Assembly: GCA_938005655.1 (NCBI GenBank)
Contig: CALLNA010000190.1
Location: forward strand, 1 to 10,059
Source: an uncultured Novosphingobium sp.
GTDB lineage: Bacteria; Pseudomonadota; Alphaproteobacteria; Sphingomonadales; Sphingomonadaceae
Reading direction: 5' to 3'
DNA: 10,059 bases
This document shows, in pieces, positions 1-5,024 of this stretch. Numbering within the stretch: the stretch's first letter is position 1; every line of letters starts with the position of its first letter. The notes below the pieces were generated by a model. That model did not search any database, was not told the origin of the DNA, and saw nothing but the letters and a program-made list of their open reading frames with translations. A program made the translations under genes and the position numbers.

Positions 1-1
1 G

Positions 2-586
2 GTGCCGGGCCAGTGCGCCGATCACCGCGTCCCCGGCGCTAGCCGCGAGGTGCTGCGCGCCACCCTGTTCGGCAATTCCGAGCGGAACGGCATGTCGATC
101 TTCGCCGCCTACCTGTTCAGCAACAACGCCCAGGTCTCGATCCTGGCCTTCGCCTTGGGCTTCGCCTTTGGCATCCCCTCGATGCTGCTGCTGATCCAGA
201 ACATGGGGACGCTGGGGGCGATGCTCTGGCTGTTCGCCGGGCAGGGCCTGCTGGTCGATTTCGCCGGCTGGCTCTCGATCCACGGCACGACCGAGCTGTT
301 CGCGATCCTGCTGGCGGGCGCGGCCGGGCTCCACATCGGGCGGGCGATGGCCTTTCCCGGCGCGCGCTCAATCATGGAGGCCACCGCCGAGGCGGGCCGC
401 CGCGCCTCGACCGTGATGGCCGGCGTGGTGCTGATGCTGGTCGCGGCCGCCGTGCTCGAGGGCTTCGGCCGCCAGCTCGTCGACAACACGCCGGGGCGCT
501 TCGCCGTGGGCGGCTTCATGCTGGTCTTCTGGCTGGTCTATTTCTTCGCCTTCCGCCGCCGGCCGCAAGGAGCCGCCGGCGCATGA
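2..586 (+). CDS. SpoIIM-family (DUF95) integral membrane protein, C-terminal part, 5' truncated
   Basis: The reading frame is open at the window edge, so the true start lies upstream and only the last 194 residues are visible; family members usually run to about 320. The visible part is mostly hydrophobic, with probable membrane segments near residues 44-66, 70-88, 98-115, 136-154 and 166-184. The family pattern is present: a conserved N-N pair before the first helix (residues 41-42), then W-x-x-x-HG-x-x-EL at 90-99 and AGAAGLHIG, followed by a Pro-Gly at 119-120. SpoIIM is named for engulfment in spore formers, but homologues are common in non-sporulating bacteria, where their role is unclear; often they sit beside RDD, MoxR and DUF58 genes. 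Here the stop codon overlaps the start of an RDD-family gene, which fits that context. The family call is firm; the cellular function is unknown. Confidence 0.85.
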   Translation: MPGQCADHRVPGASREVLRATLFGNSERNGMSIFAAYLFSNNAQVSILAFALGFAFGIPSMLLLIQNMGTLGAMLWLFAGQGLLVDFAGWLSIHGTTELFAILLAGAAGLHIGRAMAFPGARSIMEATAEAGRRASTVMAGVVLMLVAAAVLEGFGRQLVDNTPGRFAVGGFMLVFWLVYFFAFRRRPQGAAGA

Positions 587-1728
587 GCAGCCTGCCCCTT
601 CGGCCCGGACGGGCGGCCGGCGACCGCGAGCGGGTGCTGGTCACGCCCGAGGGCATCGCCCTGCCGCTGACCCTGGCGAGCCGCGGCACCCGCTTCGGCG
701 CCCTGGCGCTCGACCTCACCATCATCGGCTTCCTGATCGTCGCGACCACGCTGTTCCTGATCTACCTCGCTGGCGGGACGCTGAGCGGGATCGAGAACGA
801 TTCGAGCGCCGTGGGCCGCGCGTTGCAATTCTTCGCCGTGCTGTGGATCGCGGCGATGTTCCTGTTCCGCAACGCCTATTTCCTGTTCTTCGAGCTCGGC
901 CCGCGCGGCGCGACCCTGGGCAAGCGGATGACCGGCATCCGCATCGCCGCGCGCGACGGCGGCCGGCTCTCCGCCGAAATGGTGATCGCCCGCAACCTGC
1001 TGCGCGACATCGAGCTGTTCCTGCCGCTGGTCTTCATCGCCGGCGCCAGCGGCGAAGGCGGCGACATGGGCGCGGCGAGCCTGGCCGCCGTCGCCTGGTT
1101 CCTGATCTTCGCCCTGTTCCCCTGCTTCAACCGGGACCGCCTGCGCGCCGGGGACCTGATCGCCGGGACCTGGGTGGTCGAGGCACCGAAGCAGAAGCTG
1201 GAGGCGACGATGTCGGTCGTCGCCGCGCCCTCGCCCAGCGACCACGCCTATAAATTCGGCGAGGCCGAGCTGGCGCCCTACGGCGAGTACGAGCTGCAAA
1301 CGCTGGAGCGCGTCCTGCGCGAGGGCCGGGGCGAGGCGCTGACCTCGGTGGCCGAGGCGATCTGCGGCAAGATCGGCTGGTCCCCGCCCACCGGTGGCCA
1401 CGAGCGCGCCTTCCTGGAGGCCTACTACACCCAGCTCCGCGCCCATCTGGAAACGGGGATGCGCTTCGGCACGCGCAAGGCCGACAAGTTCGAGGCCGGC
1501 CTCGCCCAGCAGCCCCCGAGCATCCGCTTCACCAGCGCCGAGCTCGCGGTCTATGGCGAGCCGCAGCTCCACTCGCTCGAACGCGTCCTGCGCGAGGGCG
1601 AGCCCGAGACGATCCGCACCGTGGTCGAGGCGATCGCCCGCAAGATCGGGCGGACACCCCCCGACCCGGCGGGCCAGCGCGCCTTCCTCGAAGCCTACTA
1701 CACCCAACTCCGCGCAAGGCTGCGGTGA
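583..1728 (+). CDS. RDD-family membrane protein with duplicated C-terminal module
   Basis: A 381-residue protein. Its ATG overlaps the upstream stop (ATGA, 583-586), and AAGGAG at 567-572 supports this start and translational coupling. The RDD domain covers about residues 30-200: R34/R37 and D44 around the first helix (about 41-62), a second helix near 82-104, the G-A-T-L-G-K motif at 109-114, a helix pair near 143-180, and N-R-D-R-L-R-A-G-D at 183-191 before the closing strand. RDD proteins are small membrane proteins of mostly unknown function, some proposed as transporters. Residues 225-289 and 316-380 are two copies of one soluble module, sharing about 40 of 65 positions, including L-E-R-V-L-R-E-G and R-A-F-L-E-A-Y-Y-T-Q-L-R. 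I do not recognise this module. It should lie on one side of the membrane, probably the cytoplasm. The gene stop overlaps the GTG of the next gene. Confidence 0.88.
   Translation: MSSLPLRPGRAAGDRERVLVTPEGIALPLTLASRGTRFGALALDLTIIGFLIVATTLFLIYLAGGTLSGIENDSSAVGRALQFFAVLWIAAMFLFRNAYFLFFELGPRGATLGKRMTGIRIAARDGGRLSAEMVIARNLLRDIELFLPLVFIAGASGEGGDMGAASLAAVAWFLIFALFPCFNRDRLRAGDLIAGTWVVEAPKQKLEATMSVVAAPSPSDHAYKFGEAELAPYGEYELQTLERVLREGRGEALTSVAEAICGKIGWSPPTGGHERAFLEAYYTQLRAHLETGMRFGTRKADKFEAGLAQQPPSIRFTSAELAVYGEPQLHSLERVLREGEPETIRTVVEAIARKIGRTPPDPAGQRAFLEAYYTQLRARLR
1255..1725 (+). repeat. Tandem intragenic duplication encoding two copies of the RDD protein C-terminal module
   Basis: Copy 1 (1255-1449) and copy 2 (1528-1725) lie 273 bp (91 codons) apart in the same frame. 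The best conserved stretches encode L-E-R-V-L-R-E-G and R-A-F-L-E-A-Y-Y-T-Q-L-R-A. About 40 of 65 aligned residues are identical, and the DNA has drifted at synonymous sites too, so the duplication is old and both copies appear to be under selection. The linker between copies (residues 290-315) is charged and has no equivalent after copy 2, which ends at the C-terminus. Confidence 0.85.
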
Positions 1729-2246
1729 GCGGCCCGGTCCTCCGCCCGGCCACGCCCGCCGACATTCCGGCCCTGGCGCGACTCGGGCGCGAGAGCTTCG
1801 TCGCCAAGTTCGGGAGGCTCTACCGGCCCGAGGACCTGGCCGCCTTCCTCGAAGCCACCCATTCGGAACGCGCCGTCGCGGCGGAGCTGGCGAATCCGGA
1901 GCGGCTCTATCGGCTGGCCGAGCAGGACGGGGCGCTCGTCGGCTATTGCAAGCTCGGCCTTGCCTGTCCCTGGCCCCGATATGCGCGCGGACGCCATGCG
2001 ATCGAGATCAAGCAGCTCTACACCGCCCCCGGCCTCTCCGGCCGGGGCCTGGGCGCAGCGCTGATGGACTGGGCGCTGGCCGAGGCCCGGGCGCGCGGCG
2101 CCGACGAGGTCCAGCTTTCGGTCTGGAGCCAGAACCTCGGCGCCCAGCGCTTCTATGCCCGCTACGGCTTCGCGAAGGTGGCCGACATCCAGTTCCGCGT
2201 CGGCGAGCAGCTCGACGACGAGTTTCTGTTCGCCCTGATGATCTAG
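1725..2246 (+). CDS. GNAT-family N-acetyltransferase
   Basis: A 173-residue protein starting at a GTG that overlaps the RDD gene stop (GTGA, 1725-1728), which argues for coupled translation. The start is supported by the typical GNAT opening V-L-R-P-A-T-P-A-D-I at residues 5-14. The acetyl-CoA-binding motif A is clear: strand I-K-Q-L-Y-T at 95-100, then the pyrophosphate loop S-G-R-G-L-G at 105-110 and helix A-A-L-M-D-W-A. Motif B follows as L-S-V-W-S-Q-N-L-G-A-Q-R-F-Y-A-R-Y-G-F at 131-149, with Asn137 and Tyr144 at the usual cofactor and acid positions. GNAT enzymes move an acetyl group from acetyl-CoA to an amine. The substrate here cannot be told from sequence; small-molecule amines or protein N-termini are both possible. 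The gene ends 38 bp before ispG. Confidence 0.9.
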   Translation: MSGPVLRPATPADIPALARLGRESFVAKFGRLYRPEDLAAFLEATHSERAVAAELANPERLYRLAEQDGALVGYCKLGLACPWPRYARGRHAIEIKQLYTAPGLSGRGLGAALMDWALAEARARGADEVQLSVWSQNLGAQRFYARYGFAKVADIQFRVGEQLDDEFLFALMI

Positions 2247-2271
2247 ACTTTCGCCGGTAACGCGGGCGGAC

Positions 2272-2284
2272 TATAGGGGCGGCC
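2272..2284 (+). promoter_or_regulatory. Weak candidate -10 and purine-rich leader just before ispG
   Basis: The 38-bp gap between the acetyltransferase stop and the ispG ATG contains TATAGG at 2272-2277, with a poor -35 candidate CTTTCG at 2248-2253 (18-bp spacer). The purine-rich AGGGG at 2275-2279 may be the ribosome binding site. If the -10 is real, the transcript would be nearly leaderless. Co-transcription with the upstream operon is equally possible, because no terminator is visible in the gap. Confidence 0.25.
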
Positions 2285-3406
2285 ATGTCCTCAGTACGTC
2301 CCTGGCGCGACATCGCGCGCCGTCAATGCCGGCAGATCATGGTCGGCTCGGTCCCGATCGGCGGCGACGCCCCGATCGCGGTCCAGACCATGACCAACAC
2401 CCTGACCTCCGACGCCGATGCGACGATCGCCCAGATCCGCCGCTGCGAGGACGCCGGGGCCGACATCGTCCGCGTCTCCTGCCCCGACGTGGAAAGCACC
2501 GTCGCGCTCAAGGAGATCGTCCGCGCGGCGCAGGTGCCGATCGTCGCCGACATCCATTTCCACTACAAGCGCGCGCTCGAAGCCGCCGACGCCGGCGCGG
2601 CCTGCCTGCGGATCAATCCCGGCAACATCGGCTCTTCGGACCGCGTGGCCGAGGTGGTCCGCGCCGCCAAGGCCAATGGCTGCGCGATCCGCATCGGCGT
2701 CAACGCCGGCAGCCTGGAAAAGGACCTGCTGGAGAAATACGGCGAGCCCTGCCCCGAGGCGCTGGTCGAGAGCGCGCTCGACCATATCAAGCTGCTCCAG
2801 GACCACGACTTCCACGAATACAAGGTGGCGGTGAAGGCCAGCGACGTGTTCCTTGCGGTCTCGGCCTACATGGGCCTGGCCGAGGCGGTCGACTGCCCGC
2901 TGCACCTCGGCATCACCGAGGCCGGCGGCCTGATCGGCGGCACGGTGAAAAGCTCGATCGGCATGGGCAACCTGCTCTGGGCCGGGATCGGCGACACGAT
3001 CCGCGTCTCGCTCTCGGCCGAGCCGGAGGAGGAGGTCCGCGTCGGCTTCGAGATGCTGAAGGCGCTGGGCCTGCGCACCCGCGGGGTGCGCGTCGTCTCC
3101 TGCCCGAGCTGCGCGCGCCAGGGCTTCGACGTGATCCGCACGGTCGAGGCGCTGGAGAACCGCCTGAGCCACATCAAGACCCCGATGTCGCTCTCGGTCC
3201 TCGGCTGCGTCGTCAACGGCCCCGGCGAGGCGCGCGAGACCGACATCGGCATCACCGGCGGCGGCAACGGCAAGCACATGGTCTATCTCTCGGGCGTGAC
3301 CGACCACCACGTCCAGAGCGAGGACATGCTCGACCACATCGTCGCCCTGGTCGAGAAGAAGGCGGCGGAGATCGAGGCGGCCGGGATGGCGGAGGCCGCG
3401 GAGTAG
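2285..3406 (+). CDS. ispG: 4-hydroxy-3-methylbut-2-en-1-yl diphosphate synthase (IspG/GcpE)
   Basis: This cytosolic enzyme catalyses the penultimate step of the MEP pathway: reductive ring opening of 2-C-methyl-D-erythritol 2,4-cyclodiphosphate to HMBPP, using a [4Fe-4S] cluster fed by flavodoxin or ferredoxin. At 373 residues it matches the length of the short bacterial form (E. coli about 372), without the insert seen in plant enzymes. The N-terminal TIM barrel shows V-Q-T-M-T-N-T at 33-39, V-A-D-I-H-F at 87-92 and the R-I-N-P-G-N-I-G stretch at 109-116. The C-terminal reductase part has the cluster ligands Cys273, Cys276 (S-C-P-S-C), Cys308 (G-C-V-V-N-G-P-G-E) and Glu315, in the same spacing as the E. 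coli ligands. All are intact, so the enzyme should be active. The gene is expected to be essential. It ends only 9 bp before the candidate -35 box of vapBC. Confidence 0.98.
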   Translation: MSSVRPWRDIARRQCRQIMVGSVPIGGDAPIAVQTMTNTLTSDADATIAQIRRCEDAGADIVRVSCPDVESTVALKEIVRAAQVPIVADIHFHYKRALEAADAGAACLRINPGNIGSSDRVAEVVRAAKANGCAIRIGVNAGSLEKDLLEKYGEPCPEALVESALDHIKLLQDHDFHEYKVAVKASDVFLAVSAYMGLAEAVDCPLHLGITEAGGLIGGTVKSSIGMGNLLWAGIGDTIRVSLSAEPEEEVRVGFEMLKALGLRTRGVRVVSCPSCARQGFDVIRTVEALENRLSHIKTPMSLSVLGCVVNGPGEARETDIGITGGGNGKHMVYLSGVTDHHVQSEDMLDHIVALVEKKAAEIEAAGMAEAAE

Positions 3407-3415
3407 GTTAGGCTG

Positions 3416-3444
3416 TTGCGGCATTAGGTCCCAAGCGATATGTT
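3416..3444 (+). promoter_or_regulatory. Candidate vapBC promoter (TTGCGG-17-TATGTT)
   Basis: TTGCGG at 3416-3421 and TATGTT at 3439-3444 are separated by exactly 17 bp, a sigma70-type layout. Transcription would start near 3451, just upstream of the AAGGAG ribosome binding site at 3452-3457. The -10 box lies in the loop and right arm of the inverted repeat at 3427-3450, so a protein bound there would block it. It is inferred from spacing and box similarity only. Confidence 0.55.
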
Positions 3445-3450
3445 GGGACC
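3427..3450. promoter_or_regulatory. Perfect inverted repeat, likely VapB operator
   Basis: GGTCCCAA (3427-3434) and TTGGGACC (3443-3450) are perfect reverse complements, separated by the 8-bp GCGATATG. Two further pairs (TT at 3424-3425 with AA at 3452-3453) extend the arms past one mismatch. The repeat overlaps the candidate -10 box and stops just before the ribosome binding site. AbrB-type antitoxins bind such dyads as dimers to repress their own operons, so an autoregulatory operator is the natural reading. A transcript starting near 3451 would lack the left arm, which argues against an RNA hairpin role. Confidence 0.6.
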
Positions 3451-3451
3451 C

Positions 3452-3457
3452 AAGGAG
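3452..3457 (+). promoter_or_regulatory. Ribosome binding site AAGGAG that sets the vapB start
   Basis: AAGGAG lies 6 nt before the ATG at 3464. The in-frame ATG at 3440 has no comparable site and sits inside the operator dyad and the candidate -10 box. This site therefore favours 3464 as the start. Confidence 0.75.
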
Positions 3458-3463
3458 CCGGGC

Positions 3464-3706
3464 ATGACCTACCACGCGAAACTCATCAAGGGCGGCAAGA
3501 TCGTCATCCCCGCGGACCTGCGCCGCGAGCTGGGTTTCCACGAAGGCGATACGCTGGTGTTCGAGCGGGACGGCGAATCGATCCGGATCACCACCTACCA
3601 GCAGACCGTTCGCGAGGTGCAGGCCGAGTTCAAGAGCCTCGTCCCCGGCGGCGATACGGTCGAGGAATTCCTGGCCGACCGCCGGGGGCTCTGGGGTGGG
3701 GAATGA
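3464..3706 (+). CDS. vapB: AbrB/MazE/SpoVT-fold antitoxin of a VapBC module
   Basis: An 80-residue protein starting at ATG 3464, chosen for the AAGGAG 6 nt upstream; an in-frame ATG at 3440 would add 8 residues but falls in the operator. Residues 3-45 form the swapped-hairpin AbrB DNA-binding domain: strand Y-H-A-K-L, G-G-K-I-V-I-P-A-D-L-R-R-E-L-G-F at 10-25, then E-G-D-T-L-V-F-E and I-R-I-T at 40-43. The tail, residues 46-80, is polar to amphipathic (V-R-E-V-Q-A-E-F-K; V-E-E-F-L-A-D-R-R) and ends in Trp-Gly-Gly-Glu. In VapB proteins this part wraps the toxin and blocks its active site. The stop overlaps the toxin ATG (ATGA), the usual coupling that keeps antitoxin and toxin in ratio. It should repress its own promoter, better when bound to VapC. 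Confidence 0.88.
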   Translation: MTYHAKLIKGGKIVIPADLRRELGFHEGDTLVFERDGESIRITTYQQTVREVQAEFKSLVPGGDTVEEFLADRRGLWGGE

Positions 3707-4083
3707 CGGTCGTCCTGGACGCTTCGGCGGTCCTCGCTCTCCTCTATGACGAGTCCGGCAAGGATCTGGTCATCGCCCATGCCCAGGGCGCGCTCGTGCT
3801 GTCGGTCAACCTGAGCGAAGTGCTGACGCGAGTGATCGACAAGGGCGGCGACGCCGAGCGGGTCCGGAAGCTGCTCCAGCGCCTGGAACTGACGATCGTC
3901 CCCTTCGACGAAGACCTTGCCGTGCTGGCCGCGAAGCTGCGCACGGCGACGAAGTCCATCGGTGCCTCCCTGGGGGACCGCGCGTGCCTGGCCTTGGCCA
4001 CTTCCCGCCGCGTGCCGGTGTTCACCGCCGACCGCGATTGGGCCAGGCTCGACCTCGGGATCGACATCCGCTTGATCCGCTGA
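3703..4083 (+). CDS. vapC: PIN-domain ribonuclease toxin, VapC family
   Basis: A 126-residue PIN-domain protein, near the usual VapC length of 125-140. PIN toxins are Mg2+-dependent RNases; known VapC proteins cleave initiator tRNA, other tRNAs or 23S rRNA, and block translation when free of VapB. The acidic metal-binding residues are all present: Asp6 in V-V-L-D-A-S-A at 3-9, Glu39 in N-L-S-E-V at 36-40, Asp92 in S-L-G-D-R-A-C-L-A-L-A at 89-99, and Asp110 in F-T-A-D-R-D-W at 107-113, where Asp112 may help. The order, spacing and the closing T-A-D-R-x-W are classic. The ATG overlaps the antitoxin stop (3703-3706). The target RNA cannot be predicted from sequence. The module looks intact, not degraded. 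Confidence 0.92.
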   Translation: MTVVLDASAVLALLYDESGKDLVIAHAQGALVLSVNLSEVLTRVIDKGGDAERVRKLLQRLELTIVPFDEDLAVLAAKLRTATKSIGASLGDRACLALATSRRVPVFTADRDWARLDLGIDIRLIR

Positions 4084-4124
4084 GCGCCTCGTCGCAGCGG
4101 GCTGCGGGACTGCCGATTCCCACA

Positions 4125-4152
4125 TTGCCTAGTTGTTAAGTGACGGGATAGG
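4125..4152 (+). promoter_or_regulatory. Weak candidate promoter upstream of the YkuD_2-type L,D-transpeptidase
   Basis: The 92-bp gap after vapC contains TTGCCT at 4125-4130 and GATAGG at 4147-4152, 16 bp apart, and an alternative -35 TTGTTA at 4133-4138. Agreement with consensus is modest. The relative AT-richness of 4121-4165 against the GC-rich surroundings is the main support for a promoter here. Confidence 0.3.
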
Positions 4153-4165
4153 TTCGCCATGATAT

Positions 4166-4174
4166 GGGAGGAGG
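4166..4174 (+). promoter_or_regulatory. Purine-rich Shine-Dalgarno sequence that favours the start at 4176
   Basis: GGGAGGAGG lies directly before ATG 4176; its GGAGG core at 4167-4171 leaves 4 nt to the start. It falls inside the coding frame if the alternative ATG 4164 is used, so it favours 4176, although the spacing is short. Confidence 0.55.
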
Positions 4175-4175
4175 C

Positions 4176-4868
4176 ATGAAACGGCGTGACCTCATCACGG
4201 GCGGTCTGGCGGCGGGCGCGGTGCTCGCCCTGCCGGCGCGCGCGCTGGCGGACGATCTGACCGAGAGCTTCGACCGCCTCTTTCCCAAGCCGGCCGCCGC
4301 TCCGGCGCCGCTGTCGGCCGCGGTTCCGGCCCAGCCTTTCACCTCGACGGAATACCAGCGCAAGGTGCTGGCCATCGCCAAGCGCGAGGTCGAGCGGGCG
4401 GGCGGCAAGGTCTGGCGGCGGGACATCGCCGGCATCGCCGACTTCGCGCAAGCATCGTCCCAGCCGCGGTTCCATTTCGCCAATCTGGAGAACGGCACGG
4501 TCCGCTCGTTCCTGGTCGCCCACGGCCGCGGCTCCGATCCCGAGCACTCGGGCTGGCTCCAGAGCTTCTCCAACGAGATGGGCTCCAACGCCACCTCGCG
4601 CGGGGCCTATCTGACCTGCGAGTGGTACAACGGCAAGTACGGCACCTCGATCCGCCTCGAAGGGCTGGACCGCGACAATTCCCAGGCGCTTTCCCGCGCG
4701 ATCGTGATGCACCCCGCCGCCTATGCCGCACCCTCGATGATCGCGACCTACGGCAAGCTCGGCCGCAGCGAGGGCTGCTTCGCCATGGCGCCCGAGCAGT
4801 TCAACGAGGCGCTGTGGCACCTCTCGGGCGGCCGGCTGCTCTACGCCGATCGCATCGGGGTAGTTTAG
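4176..4868 (+). CDS. Murein L,D-transpeptidase catalytic domain family protein (YkuD_2-type), exported
   Basis: A 230-residue protein. The ATG at 4176 is preferred: it follows GGGAGGAGG and begins directly with a signal peptide, M-K-R-R-D-L-I-T-G-G-L, with twin arginines at 3-4, a hydrophobic core to about 19 and A-R-A-L-A before D26. The twin-arginine start suggests Tat export. ATG 4164 would add four residues. After a short Pro/Ala-rich linker (38-55), the catalytic domain shows H-G-R-G-S-D at 116-121, S-G-W-L-Q-S-F-S-N-E at 125-134, H179 in V-M-H-P and the nucleophile motif G-R-S-E-G-C-F-A with Cys201. This is the YkuD_2 family, distantly related to L,D-transpeptidases that make or edit 3-3 peptidoglycan cross-links or attach envelope proteins. 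Activity in this subfamily is inferred from the Cys/His pattern. It converges on a second, unrelated-length L,D-transpeptidase gene. Confidence 0.87.
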   Translation: MKRRDLITGGLAAGAVLALPARALADDLTESFDRLFPKPAAAPAPLSAAVPAQPFTSTEYQRKVLAIAKREVERAGGKVWRRDIAGIADFAQASSQPRFHFANLENGTVRSFLVAHGRGSDPEHSGWLQSFSNEMGSNATSRGAYLTCEWYNGKYGTSIRLEGLDRDNSQALSRAIVMHPAAYAAPSMIATYGKLGRSEGCFAMAPEQFNEALWHLSGGRLLYADRIGVV

Positions 4869-4884
4869 GTCCGGTGCATGGATC

Positions 4885-4904
4885 GCCGCGACTGACGTCG
4901 CGGC
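4885..4904 (+). terminator. 8-bp perfect hairpin, possible terminator of the upstream L,D-transpeptidase gene
   Basis: GCCGCGAC (4885-4892) and GTCGCGGC (4897-4904) pair perfectly around the loop TGAC, 16 nt after the plus-strand stop. Only two T residues follow, so it is not a classic intrinsic terminator. In high-GC alphaproteobacteria, hairpins without a long U-tract are common at gene ends. Confidence 0.5.
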
Positions 4905-4907
4905 TTG

Positions 4908-4983
4908 CGCCACCCCGCACCCCCGGCCCAACCGCCCATAAGGTACACTGACCGGGTGGTTGGGCCGGGGGTGCGGGGCGGTG
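4908..4983. repeat. Long GC-rich palindrome (copy 1) between convergent genes
   Basis: The core arms 4913-4933 and 4958-4978 are perfect 21-bp reverse complements. With one G-T pair the arms extend inward to 4937 and 4954, leaving a 16-nt loop that starts ATAAGGTAC. With an A-C mismatch at 4912/4979 they extend outward to 4908 and 4983, giving about 30-bp arms. The left arm contains CCGCACCCCC and ends in CCCATA at the loop. A second palindrome at 7559-7634 has the same arm length, loop size and motif order. It may act as a bidirectional terminator or be an intergenic palindromic repeat of the REP type. Confidence 0.8.
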
Positions 4984-4993
4984 GGCGGCGCGA

Positions 4994-5014
4994 GGATCAG
5001 GCGCAGCCTGATCC
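4994..5014 (-). terminator. 9-bp perfect hairpin, possible terminator of the minus-strand L,D-transpeptidase gene
   Basis: GGATCAGGC (4994-5002) and GCCTGATCC (5006-5014) pair perfectly around a 3-nt loop. On the minus strand the hairpin starts 10 nt after the stop codon at 5025-5027. No T-tract follows. The position points to transcription termination or mRNA 3'-end protection. Confidence 0.5.
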
Positions 5015-5024
5015 GGTCAACGCA

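Noticed and set aside
3440..3463. Upstream in-frame ATG that would extend the VapB antitoxin by 8 residues
   Set aside because: It lies inside the inverted repeat and candidate -10 box and lacks a ribosome binding site, whereas ATG 3464 has AAGGAG at 6 nt.
2291..3541. A 416-codon minus-strand frame across ispG and the vapBC promoter
   Set aside because: It is antisense to a fully intact ispG, has a compositionally biased translation and shows no recognisable domain.
4093..4106. Hairpin CGCAG-CGGG-CTGCG after vapC as a terminator
   Set aside because: The stem is only 5 bp, has no T-tract, and such short GC dyads are expected by chance in this composition.
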